Below are positions 46,807 to 55,142 of a stretch of DNA of 64,000 nucleotides, in pieces (position 1 is the first letter of the stretch; each line of letters begins with the position of its first letter). A program made the translations under genes and the position numbers. This DNA is from Salinimicrobium marinum (GTDB lineage Bacteria; Bacteroidota; Bacteroidia; Flavobacteriales; Flavobacteriaceae), in contig NZ_BMXB01000001.1 of assembly GCF_014651535.1 (NCBI RefSeq), forward strand, positions 888,615 to 952,614, given 5' to 3'. Below the pieces are notes generated by a model, which was given only the letters and a program-made list of their open reading frames with translations, had not been told where the DNA came from and did not search any database.

Positions 46807-47226
46807 TTATAATTGTAAGCTGTAATAATTTTTATTTTTCTGTAGCTGTATAAGGTGCGTATAAGCGTGATCCACCACCTGTATGAACTCGTGCAGTACG
46901 GATTGATCTATCCCCTGCCTGTCCAGGGAAATCTTACAAACAGAGATACTGACTCCTGCAGCTTTCGCCTTGCTGGTATAAGCTTCCATCTTTTCTTTGT
47001 CTGTAAGTTCCATGACATTAGACCCGTACATTACTATTTGAAAATCACCATATTTTGCCCCGTCCTCTTCCCTCAAAGCTTCGGCCGTAAGGATGATTGG
47101 CTGTAGTTGCGGAATCTTGGTGGTTGACACCACGTAATTGTTCAAATCTCCCTGCGGATCATTTTGTGCATTGCCGGTAATTCCCAGCATAATAAGCACT
47201 AATAAAATTCCTATTGATCTTTTCAT
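46807..47226 (-). CDS. Exported DsrE-family protein (second copy)
   Basis: A 139-residue protein with a signal peptide ending ITGNAQ and a DsrE/DsrF-like fold (YGDFQIVMYGSNVMELTDKE, SISVCKISLDRQGID). The single conserved cysteine in the SVCKIS strand corresponds to the sulfur-carrying position of DsrE-type proteins. DsrE proteins are normally cytoplasmic, and export is unusual. It is about 12 bp from its paralogue upstream and from the soxB-like gene downstream. Confidence 0.82.
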   Translation of the reverse strand: MKRSIGILLVLIMLGITGNAQNDPQGDLNNYVVSTTKIPQLQPIILTAEALREEDGAKYGDFQIVMYGSNVMELTDKEKMEAYTSKAKAAGVSISVCKISLDRQGIDQSVLHEFIQVVDHAYTHLIQLQKNKNYYSLQL

Positions 47227-47238
47227 AATCTCTTGTTT

Positions 47239-47655
47239 TTAAAGTGAAATGCTGGTGTAGCCTTTCTTTTGCAGCTGAAGATTGTATAGGATCCCGTTCT
47301 CGACAATGCGAAATTCCGGGGAAATATCTTTTCGGTCCACTCCGAATTTATTCAGAGAGAATCCACAGGCAACAAGCTCAACATTGTGTTCTTTTGCTTT
47401 ATTGATATATTTCTGCATCCTATCTTTATCGGTAAGCTCCTTTACGGTTTGTCCGCAAATGATCACCTCGAATTTTCCGAAGTTTTTCTTGTCTTCTTCA
47501 GCTAAGGTTTCGGCAGTTAAAAAGATAGGTTCTAGCTGAGGGATCTTCTTGGTGAGGACCACGTAATTTTCCTGTTCATGTTGTTCCTGTGCATTTACAG
47601 GACTGGCGAATAAGGTTAAAAGGAGTACGATACTGCTTAAAAAATATTTTTTCAT
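47239..47655 (-). CDS. Exported DsrE-family protein (first copy)
   Basis: A 138-residue paralogue of the next gene, with signal peptide ending SPVNAQ. Matching segments are KIPQLEPIFLTAETLAEEDK, FEVIICGQTVKELTDKDRMQ and VELVACGFSLNKFGVD. It has an additional cysteine in IICGQ that the second copy lacks. It probably carries sulfane sulfur in the periplasm. It overlaps doxX by 4 bp. Confidence 0.82.
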   Translation of the reverse strand: MKKYFLSSIVLLLTLFASPVNAQEQHEQENYVVLTKKIPQLEPIFLTAETLAEEDKKNFGKFEVIICGQTVKELTDKDRMQKYINKAKEHNVELVACGFSLNKFGVDRKDISPEFRIVENGILYNLQLQKKGYTSISL

Positions 47656-48101
47656 AATTCTTTGTTTTTGAGGCTCAATTCGGATTGAGGCGGGTTTGTT
47701 TCTGTTACTGTTTTCCTGCTAAAATCATTCATAATAAAAAAGAGGAGTCCGCCCATGATGGCTACATTTTTAAATAATGGCCCCAGGGTGTGCACCTGTC
47801 CTATCTGTACCGTTATTGTAATAGGTATAAGTACTGCAAGCAGGATCACTGCAGCCCATCTGGTCTGGAATCCTATTAGAAGTGCAATACCTGCTATAAG
47901 CATTGCAATACCGGAAAGGATCACCATCAATTCAGGATCTCCAAGGAGGTAGGCAAATTCCTTTAAACTAGCCGCATCAATGCGTTTTGCTGTTTGTTCG
48001 ACGTTCATGAGGTGGTTAGAGCTGGCGATAAGGAATATCCCGCTAAGCATTACTCTCAACACCTGAATAGAACGACGGCTGACAGATATATTAGTCGTCA
48101 T
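47652..48101 (-). CDS. DoxX-family membrane protein
   Basis: A 149-residue protein with four helices (about residues 13-30, 58-78, 84-103 and 110-128). It resembles DoxX and DoxD, which in archaea forms part of thiosulfate:quinone oxidoreductase; VLRVMLSGIFLIASSNHLMN is the N-terminal signature. It may feed electrons from sulfur compounds into the quinone pool. It overlaps the first dsrE gene by 4 bp. Confidence 0.82.
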   Translation of the reverse strand: MTTNISVSRRSIQVLRVMLSGIFLIASSNHLMNVEQTAKRIDAASLKEFAYLLGDPELMVILSGIAMLIAGIALLIGFQTRWAAVILLAVLIPITITVQIGQVHTLGPLFKNVAIMGGLLFFIMNDFSRKTVTETNPPQSELSLKNKEL

Positions 48102-48182
48102 AATATGTAAATTAAGGGTATTTAGAACCTCAAAGGTTCCGTAAAAAGAATTGTATAAAGTCTGGGTATGTAAGAATACAAC

Positions 48183-48536
48183 CTAAACCTTAGGGGGAGG
48201 GTAAAATCTTTCCTGAACAGATTCAGGCAGCGGTGGAGTATGATATGCGTATTCCCTTGATTCTTCAGGAATTATCTTTTGTTCCCAGTTATATATTTCA
48301 AACTGAAAGGGAGTGTTGCAAAAAGAATCTATGGTGATATTTAATCTGTCTGAATCCTGAGAAAAGGATTTATGGTCAGTCTCCGCGTTTTTGGTATGCT
48401 GTTTTTTACATAAGGGATTTACATAGGCTATTTCATTGGCATCCAATATGGCCACCAGGATCTTTGAATCCATCACCAGAAATTTCCCAAAGAAAAGGAA
48501 GGCAAAAAAGACCGCTATGTAAGGTTTCACATTCAT
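48183..48536 (-). CDS. Hypothetical membrane-anchored protein, first gene of unit D
   Basis: 117 residues from ATG 48534-48536, with one N-terminal helix (about 4-25) and an extracytoplasmic tail containing two or three cysteines (NPLCKKQHTK, SFCNTPFQF) and a Pro-rich end. The family is not recognised. The predicted transcript starts only about 5 nt upstream of the ATG. It is the promoter-proximal gene of the DoxX-DsrE-DsrE-SoxB-like unit, so a link to that system is likely. Confidence 0.6.
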   Translation of the reverse strand: MNVKPYIAVFFAFLFFGKFLVMDSKILVAILDANEIAYVNPLCKKQHTKNAETDHKSFSQDSDRLNITIDSFCNTPFQFEIYNWEQKIIPEESREYAYHTPPLPESVQERFYPPPKV

Positions 48537-48545
48537 AAAGATCGC

Positions 48546-48589
48546 CAAATATAAAAAATGCTTTTTAATGGCTTTGTGACTTATGTTAC
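48546..48589 (-). promoter_or_regulatory. Dyad-promoter unit D, reverse strand, upstream of the doxX-dsrE-soxB-like operon
   Basis: Read leftwards: dyad GTAAC-ATAA-GTCAC (48576-48589; one half-site mismatch), 22-nt spacer, -7 element TATATTTG (48546-48553). It is back-to-back with unit E, 38 bp between the dyad centres. Confidence 0.75.
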
Positions 48590-48613
48590 ACAACTGGAAA
48601 TAATTTTCCGTTC

Positions 48614-48657
48614 GTAACTTAAGTTACTGAATATCGACAGGGTTTTAGTCACTTTTG
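48614..48657 (+). promoter_or_regulatory. Dyad-promoter unit E, upstream of the porin and MFS genes
   Basis: Dyad GTAAC-TTAA-GTTAC (48614-48627), 22-nt spacer, -7 element CACTTTTG (48650-48657, first base deviates from TAnnTTTG). The expected start is near 48662. Confidence 0.75.
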
Positions 48658-48673
48658 CAACCAAACTTATTAC

Positions 48674-50045
48674 CTGAAAATAAAAACGATCCTGATATTC
48701 CTAATTTTCTTCCTATTTCATTTTACAACATTTTCTCAGGATTTTATAGAAGAAAGTACTGTGAATAAGTACAGGGTGAAAGTCATCTCTAAAGACGCAT
48801 ATGTTCATGGGCATGTGCGGAACTTCTATTTAACTACTAATAATCACGGAGTTCTTAAAGATTATTATACCAATGCAACCGGGGGTGCAATTAGTATCAT
48901 AACCGGTAATTACAAGGGTTTTGAGATAGGTGTAAAAAGCATTTTTACCTACCAGACTCTTGGAAGCAATCTAAATGTGAAAGATGAAAGCACAGGTCTT
49001 ACTGCAAAATGGGAGTATGAGTTATACGATGTGTTTCAGAAAGGAAACTATAGCAATCTGGACAGGTTGGATGAGCTCTTTTTAAGGTATAAGTTTAAAG
49101 AATCCTATCTCTCTTTGGGCAGACTGAAGCCTGAATACACTCCATTGCTAAACCAAAGCGATGGCCGGATGATGCCCTTTTCCCATAAAGGATTCTGGGG
49201 ACATTTTAATTTTCATCCACGCCACACATTTAATGTAGGTTGGCTGGACGGTGTGGCTCCTCGTGCTACAACAGATTGGTATGATCTTGAGGAGGGAATA
49301 GGACTTTTTAATAATGGGTATCAACCAAATGGAGAAAAAGCAGCTTATCATGGCTTATATCCATCAAAAGGTATTGGTATCATCTCTTACAAATACCTTC
49401 ACAGGAATTTCAGGATAGCATTGTACGATATGTATATAGATAAGTTACACAATACAATCTGGACGGAAGCAGGCTACAGCTTACTGAACTTTAACCTGGG
49501 CCTGCAGGTGGTTTACCAGACGCCTCTGCAGTTTTCTGAAGGACTTCCTTATGAGAACAGGTATATACAGCCCGAAGAGCACGGACAAGTTATAAGTTCA
49601 CAGCTGGGCTGGGGTAATAAGATGTTCAGGTTTGCCTTTGCTTACACCCATGCCTTTGATAAAGGGCGTTTTTTGTTTCCAAAGGAATTGGGAAGAGACC
49701 GGTTATTTACCTCTATTTCCCGGTCACGGCTTGAAGGATTGGGTGGGGTTGATGTTTACGTTCAAAAGTGAATTTACACTCCCCGGTTCAGGTTTAAATG
49801 TTTCTGTTGATTTGCAGAGGCTTACCGGTGTGGAGGCAGGGCAAACTACATTGAATAAATATAACATTGATGAAACGTTTCAGGCCAATACCCGCTTAAC
49901 ATACTCCTTAAAAGGATTTTTAGAAGGCCTTAAATTTGATTTTCTTTGGGTTTATAGGGAAAATCAAAACGTAGTTGAGGCAGAGAAAATCTTTAACAAA
50001 AGTAATTTTAACCAGTTCAGTTTTGTCACGAACTTCTATTTTTAA
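48674..50045 (+). pseudogene. OprD-like outer-membrane porin, frameshifted, with CTG in place of a start codon
   Basis: The frame opens at CTG 48674 with a hydrophobic signal peptide (KIKTILIFLIFFLF) and runs through a barrel-type sequence (LFLRYKFKESYLSLGRLKPE, HKGFWGHFNFHPRHTFNVGW, FPKELGRDRLFTSISRSR). It is closed at TGA 49769-49771. The final strands continue in another frame (FKSEFTLPGSGLNVSVDLQR to FVTNFYF) up to 50045. The shift lies at about 49,742-49,765. The first in-frame standard start is GTG 48761, which would lose the signal peptide. An ATG-to-CTG mutation or a CTG start are both possible. Confidence 0.7.
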
Positions 50046-50109
50046 GGAATTAATGACATCTAAAAGGTCTCCGAGCTATGGTTTCTATAAATATTTTTAA
50101 GCTTCACAA

Positions 50110-51299
50110 ATGATTGAACCAAAGGATATACAACTCGGATTAAAAGAAAACTGGAAACAGTTCACCCTCCTGGTACTCGTGAATGCTTTTGTAGGTGGAA
50201 TGGTGGGACTGGAACGGAGCATTCTGCCGGAGATAGCCGAAAAGGAATTCGGAATGGCAGCCACTTCTGCTATTCTTTCCTTTATTGTTGTTTTTGGTAT
50301 TGTAAAAGCCATTATGCTGGAGCACTGGCAAATAAATTCGGTCGAAAGAAACTTCTGGTGTCAGGTTGGATCTTTGCTATCCCCATTCCATTTATTCTTA
50401 TGTATGCCGAAAGCTGGAACTGGCTCATCGCTGCCAATGTACTGCTGGGAATCAATCAGGGGCTTGCATGGTCCAGTACGGTGGTGATGAAGATCGACCT
50501 GGTAGGTGAAAAGCAACGCGGATTAGCGATGGGTCTCAATGAATTTGCAGGATACCTTGCTGTTGCTGTGGTTGCCTTCCTTACAGGGTGGATCGCAGCA
50601 GAATATGGTCTAAGACCATACCCTTTTTACCTGGGGATCCTTTTAATGTTACTGGGGTTATTTATGAGCATCTTCTTTATTAGAGATACCCGCGGCCATG
50701 CCAGGAAAGAAGAAGACAGTAGTGCAGTCTCTCTTCTGAAAAATATTTTTTGGGATACCACGTAGAAGGACAGGAACCTTGGATCTGTGACTCAGGCAGG
50801 GCTTATTAATAACCTGGACGATGGGATGGCCTGGGGACTATTTCCAATCCTGCTGGCAGTAAAAAATTTTAGTCTGGAGCAAATTGGTATGGTAGTGGCT
50901 GTTTATCCGGCTATCTGGGGAGTTGGTCAATTATTTACAGGAAGAATGGCTGATAAATTTTCTAAAAAATACCTGCTATTCTCGTGAATGTTACTGCAGG
51001 CCCTGGTGTTGATCACCCTGGTTTGGGCAGAAACTATGGTACATTTTGTAAGTCTGATGGCATTACTGGGTTGGGGTACAGCAATGGCTTACCCCACATT
51101 TCTTGCGACGATTGCGGAATACACCCACCCCAGGGACAGAGCCGAAAGTATTGGGATCTTCAGGCTTTGGAGGGATCTGGGATATGCAGTTGGTGCAATC
51201 CTTACCGGAATAATTTCAGATTTAATAAATATTGAAGCTGCTATTATGATGGTGGGAATCATCACACTGTTTTCTTCGGGAATAATTTTTTCCGGATGA
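50110..51299 (+). pseudogene. MFS transporter, broken in at least three places
   Basis: The protein is a 12-helix major-facilitator type (LVNAFVGGMVGLERSILPEI; ANKFGRKKLLVSGW; NQGLAWSSTVVMKIDLVGEK; FTGRMADKFSKKYLLFS). A deletion near 50,315-50,320 shifts the frame. An in-frame TAG (50763-50765) and an in-frame TGA (50985-50987), probably from Trp codons, interrupt the rest. TGA 51297-51299 may be the natural end. The substrate is unknown. It follows the broken porin by 65 bp and shares unit E. Confidence 0.75.
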
Positions 51300-51476
51300 A
51301 TACGTCTCAGAAAATATGAGTGCAGTTCTAAAAACGCTTTTAAAAATTTACCTGTATGAAGTTACTTTTTTGGCCAAAAAAAATCTGTAGCTGGACAAAG
51401 TAGTGGAAACAGGCGGACAGATTCATCAAAATGCGGTAATTTTGAGCAGGTTTTGTATGGGAACTATCCTCACTTT

Positions 51477-51520
51477 GTAACAAATGTTACTGCGAAATGT
51501 GCTTTATGAAAGTACTTTTG
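51477..51520 (+). promoter_or_regulatory. Dyad-promoter unit F, upstream of the MBL-rhodanese gene
   Basis: Dyad GTAAC-AAAT-GTTAC (51477-51490), 22-nt spacer, -7 element TACTTTTG (51513-51520). The leader is about 65 nt. No other feature is seen in 51,300-51,589. Confidence 0.8.
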
Positions 51521-51589
51521 TATCAATAAAAACATTGAAAGGGTTGTAAAACCATTTCTAAAATTGAATTAAACGTAAATTAAACAAAA

Positions 51590-52927
51590 ATGAAAATAGA
51601 ACAATTCAAAGACGAACCATTAGCTCATTATTCTTATGCTATTGTTAGTGAGGGCGAAATGGCTTTAGTTGATCCCAGTAGAAACCCAAAGCAGTATTAT
51701 AAATTTGCAGAAGAACATAATGTCAAAATAGTGGCTGTATTTGAAACCCATCCTCATGCCGATTTCGTGAGCGGACATTTACAGATCCATAAGGAAACCG
51801 GTGCCACTATTTATATAAGCGAAAAGGTAGGAGTGAATTATCCGCATGAGCCTTTTGATGAAGGACAGAACGTGAAAATAGGTAAAATTAATATTCGTCC
51901 GTTACATACCCCGGGACATTCACCAGACAGTTTAACTTTTGTGGCCGAAGAAGAGGGGAAAATAGCATTATTCACTGGAGACACCCTTTTTATAGGTAAT
52001 GTAGGTCGGCCAGACCTTCGTGAAAAAGCAGGGAATATGACTGCAAAGCGTGTGGAGCTTGCAAAAGCAATGTATCACACCATGCAGACCAAATTTAATG
52101 ATCTGCCCGATGAGGCCCTGGTTTATCCGGCGCATGGTGCAGGGTCTTTATGTGGTAAGAATATGAGTGCCTCTCCCTCAAGCACCTTAGGAGATGAGCG
52201 TATGGGGAACTGGGCGTTTAAAGATCAGACTGTAGAGGAATTTGTGGAAGAGATCCTTAAAGATCAGCCGTTTATCCCTTCTTACTTCGGCTTCAATGTG
52301 GATCTTAATCGTAATGGTGCCGGGAACGTACAGCAGGAAAAATATCGTGTGCCTGTCAGAATAGCTGCCAATGAAGTAGAGACAGGGATAAACGTAGTGG
52401 ATGTAAGAGATGGGGATGCTTTTAAAAAAGGACATCTTCCTAACAGTATCAATATCATGTCGCGAACTGAAGGTGACAAATATGAAACCTGGCTAGGAGC
52501 AATCATTAAACCAAATGAGCCTTTCTACCTGGCGGTAAACTCTGTAGAAGACATTGATGAGCTACTGGAAAGAACAGCCAAAATTGGTTATGAAAAACAA
52601 ATGAAAGGAGTGGTCACGTTAAGTGAGGAAGTTTCAGGAAAATCTGATGACTTTGATCTTGAAAACTTCAAAAGCAACAAAGAGAATTACACCATTGTTG
52701 ATATTAGAAATGAAAGTGAGCTGGCAGAAGGTAAGATCTTTGATAATGCCATAGGAATTCCATTGAATGAATTACGGGATCGCACAGATGAGCTTCCGAA
52801 GGATAAGCCATTTGTAGTGCACTGTGCCGGTGGATATCGCTCTGCGGCCGGAAGCAGTATCCTGGAGGATAAATTTAAAGATCAAAAGGTTTTTGATCTT
52901 AGTGAAGCAATTCAGGATTTTAAATAA
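51590..52927 (+). CDS. MBL-fold persulfide-dioxygenase-like protein with two rhodanese domains
   Basis: A 445-residue cytosolic protein. The metallo-beta-lactamase domain (about 1-235) has THPHADFVSGH, GHSPDSL, FTGDTLF and YPAHG, the ETHE1-type non-haem iron site. A central rhodanese domain (about 260-340) lacks the catalytic cysteine. The C-terminal rhodanese (about 355-445) has it in VHCAGGYRSA. The layout matches CstB/BLH-type enzymes that oxidise glutathione or CoA persulfide and release thiosulfate or sulfite. It fits the sulfur regulon, whose exporters could remove the product. Confidence 0.9.
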   Translation: MKIEQFKDEPLAHYSYAIVSEGEMALVDPSRNPKQYYKFAEEHNVKIVAVFETHPHADFVSGHLQIHKETGATIYISEKVGVNYPHEPFDEGQNVKIGKINIRPLHTPGHSPDSLTFVAEEEGKIALFTGDTLFIGNVGRPDLREKAGNMTAKRVELAKAMYHTMQTKFNDLPDEALVYPAHGAGSLCGKNMSASPSSTLGDERMGNWAFKDQTVEEFVEEILKDQPFIPSYFGFNVDLNRNGAGNVQQEKYRVPVRIAANEVETGINVVDVRDGDAFKKGHLPNSINIMSRTEGDKYETWLGAIIKPNEPFYLAVNSVEDIDELLERTAKIGYEKQMKGVVTLSEEVSGKSDDFDLENFKSNKENYTIVDIRNESELAEGKIFDNAIGIPLNELRDRTDELPKDKPFVVHCAGGYRSAAGSSILEDKFKDQKVFDLSEAIQDFK

Positions 52928-52953
52928 TTGTCTAAGAATTAGTTGATTAATAG

Positions 52954-53094
52954 GAGGCTGCCTAAAAAGCTTTAAGACGTCATTCTGAATTTATTTCAGG
53001 ACCTTATTATTCTGATTTACAGAATAAAATAGAACCTGAAACTCCTGAAGCTTCGGGACAGGTTGACGTGAAAAAGGGCTTTGTAGACAGCCTC
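52954..53094. repeat. Dispersed-type intergenic inverted-repeat element
   Basis: A non-coding block of about 140 bp bounded by imperfect inverted arms GAGGCTGCCTAAAAAGC (52954-52970) and GCTTTGTAGACAGCCTC (53078-53094; 15 of 17 positions pair). The inside carries GTCATTCTGAATTTATTTCA and CGGGACAGGTTGACG. Blocks like this are typical of flavobacterial dispersed repeats. The trailing T run lets it also end transcription of the MBL-rhodanese gene. Confidence 0.6.
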
Positions 53095-53209
53095 TTTTTG
53101 AATCCTAAAAGGAGTTTTTTATTTGGATGCTATATATGTATTTGATATCGAAATCCTTTTATTTCTCCCTTTAATAAATTTTCTTCTGTGTAATTCAAAA
53201 TAAATCAAT

Positions 53210-53563
53210 ATGCTAAGAACAATTTTTACCAATAAACACCTGAAATGTTTGTCTGCCTGGGCAGGATTTAAGATCACCCTGAATGAGGACTTTGAAACAA
53301 TAGTTACCTCTGATTTTGATTTTATTGAACTTCTGTTACTTTTTGAAAAACAATTTGCTCTTGACTAGCTGGAAACGGCTAAAGAACGTCAGGATTTTTC
53401 TACCATAAAAGATTTCGTTCATTGGGCAATGGAGGAATCTGCTCTAGAACCTATTTCTTACATGGGAATTAATAATATTTCTTATTGTAACTCACGCCTT
53501 AAGCAGAATCATGTGTTTTGTCGGCCGGAGGGAATATCAAAAGCCTATATGGTAAGGAGTTAG
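53210..53563 (+). pseudogene. Unrecognised short gene with an in-frame amber stop
   Basis: From ATG 53210 the frame runs 52 codons (MLRTIFTNKHLKCLSAWAGF) to TAG 53366-53368 and stays coding-like for 64 more (LETAKERQDFSTIKDFVHWA, AMEESALEPISYMG) to TAG 53561-53563. If the first TAG were CAG, the 117-residue protein would be uninterrupted. The family is not recognised. Confidence 0.5.
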
Positions 53564-53684
53564 CATATGCCTATAGTGTAAGAAATACTCTGTAGGCCCC
53601 TGTTTAAGATAATTGCTGTACTTGTAAATTCAATGTGAATGTTATTAAATAAAAATATTCTTAGCTCTTAAAGTATTTCCTTGA

Positions 53685-54151
53685 TCAGTTTTTAGTTGTC
53701 CCTATAAATATTTTTTCAGCATTCTCAGGATCTCCCGGTTTGGATAGCCCGTCAAAATCCGCTTTTAATACTTTTAAAGCATATTTCTCCCGATCCAGTT
53801 CAGCCCTGGTTTTTTTCCCATAGCCCTAAAAATTGGTAAGGGAGGACACTAACCCTGTAATGCGTGCTGCAAAAAGAATAACAATACGACTATGGGAAGA
53901 ACGGTCCAGTTTTCATGTACAAGGATAGTTAGAGCGATTCCAATTAAAGCAAGGGTTGACATATTGGTTTCCAGCAATCGCTAAATGCCCCACTCTTTTT
54001 CCAGAGCTTCGATCCTCTTCTCTATTTCTGCTGTACTTTTATTTTCAAATTTCCTTATGTTTTCAATTATCTCCCGGTCTATTTTCCGGTTCTTTTAAGT
54101 TGACGAGGAACTGCGAACCCTTTCTTCATGTTGCTGTTGTTGCTCTTCCAT
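53685..54151 (-). pseudogene. YgaP-like/DUF2892-like membrane protein remnant with three internal stops
   Basis: Read leftwards from ATG 54149-54151, the frame has a stop at each of 54095-54097 (TAA), 53981-53983 (TAG) and 53849-53851 (TAG). A missing base in the seven-base run at 53810-53816 then shifts the frame. Patched together it reads RKIDREIIENIRKFENKS, LALIGIALTILVHENW, HALQG and CPPLPIFRAMG, then EKYALKVLKADFDG. This is the layout of flavobacterial YgaP-type proteins with a WCPPLP motif (the W is now TAG). It is clearly inactive. Confidence 0.7.
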
Positions 54152-54374
54152 AATAACCTATTTTTTAATCCTTTTCAATTTAAGGATTTAGGAAAATATC
54201 TTCTAAGCTTTTAAAACAGAATTAGTAAATGATCTAGAAGATTTTCTTAATTTGAAAGGTATCCACTCTCTGTATTCATTCCTAAAATTGGGTTAAGCTT
54301 TCCTTAATGCCATTAAATTATTTTTTATAAACAGCTAATCCTGTGTAAATTTAAAGACAATGAAATCTTAAGTA

Positions 54375-55142
54375 ATGAAATTAATTGACCACCTTGTAGT
54401 TGTACTTGTTAGTGCAGTATTGTTCACCTCCTGTGGGGAAGACAGAAAATCTGACAACGAAGTACCGGGAAGAGATGAAAGCACAAAAACTAATGTGCTG
54501 GAAACAGGATCTAATCTAATCCAAACTAAAGCTCCTCTTGATCCCATGGAAGTTTATTTGGTAGGGTTCCACCCCATGAAAGAAGATCCCGGACACCAAA
54601 TGGAGGCCCATCACTTTTGCACCCAGGTAAATGAAGATTTTGCACAATGTGCCCTTTTTGATGGAAATACTGAAGATGCCAAACTTACCGGGATAGAATA
54701 TATCATTTCTGAAAGATTGTTCGAGACCTTACCCGAAGAAGAAAAACAATACTGGCACCCGCATAATTATGAGATCCTCTCTGGGCAATTAGTTGCTCCC
54801 GGTTTACCCGATGTAGCCGAAATAGAATTGCTGGACAGCAAAATGAACAGCTACGGAAAAACCTGGCATACCTGGAGTACAGATAAAGGAGATGAACTTC
54901 CCTTTGGAGACCCCATGTTAGCCTGGTCCTTTAACCGGGATGGGGAAGCAGATCCCGAACTGGTGAGAAAACGCAATGAAGCAATGGATATTGATCCAAA
55001 TGAAAAACGCGAACAGCGAAAAGAATTAGTCTCTAAAGCAAATCCGCAGGAGGGTGTGGATGCTATTAAAGATGATTTCCCCGGTCCCACAAATTTAATT
55101 CCGGGAGTGGAGAGTAAAAATGAAAGGGATACAGTGCATTAA
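54375..55142 (+). CDS. OBAP/DUF1264-family lipoprotein
   Basis: A 255-residue lipoprotein (lipobox FTSCG). The domain shows the DUF1264 signature: HMKEDP-like start, MEAHHFCTQVNEDFAQCALF, IEYIISERLFETLPEEEKQY, WHPHNYEILSGQLVAPGLP and YGKTWHTW. DUF1264 proteins occur in plants (oil-body-associated) and bacteria, with unknown biochemical role. It lies alone, upstream of the nrf region. Confidence 0.85.
   Translation: MKLIDHLVVVLVSAVLFTSCGEDRKSDNEVPGRDESTKTNVLETGSNLIQTKAPLDPMEVYLVGFHPMKEDPGHQMEAHHFCTQVNEDFAQCALFDGNTEDAKLTGIEYIISERLFETLPEEEKQYWHPHNYEILSGQLVAPGLPDVAEIELLDSKMNSYGKTWHTWSTDKGDELPFGDPMLAWSFNRDGEADPELVRKRNEAMDIDPNEKREQRKELVSKANPQEGVDAIKDDFPGPTNLIPGVESKNERDTVH

Noticed and set aside
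35025..54151. Reassignment of TAG to a sense codon as explanation for the many internal TAGs
   Set aside because: Several intact genes in the window end at TAG (for example the M49 peptidase, DUF4920, tlpA, dsbD, nrfH and nrfA), and the interrupted genes also carry TGA, TAA and frameshifts. Loss of function or error fits better.
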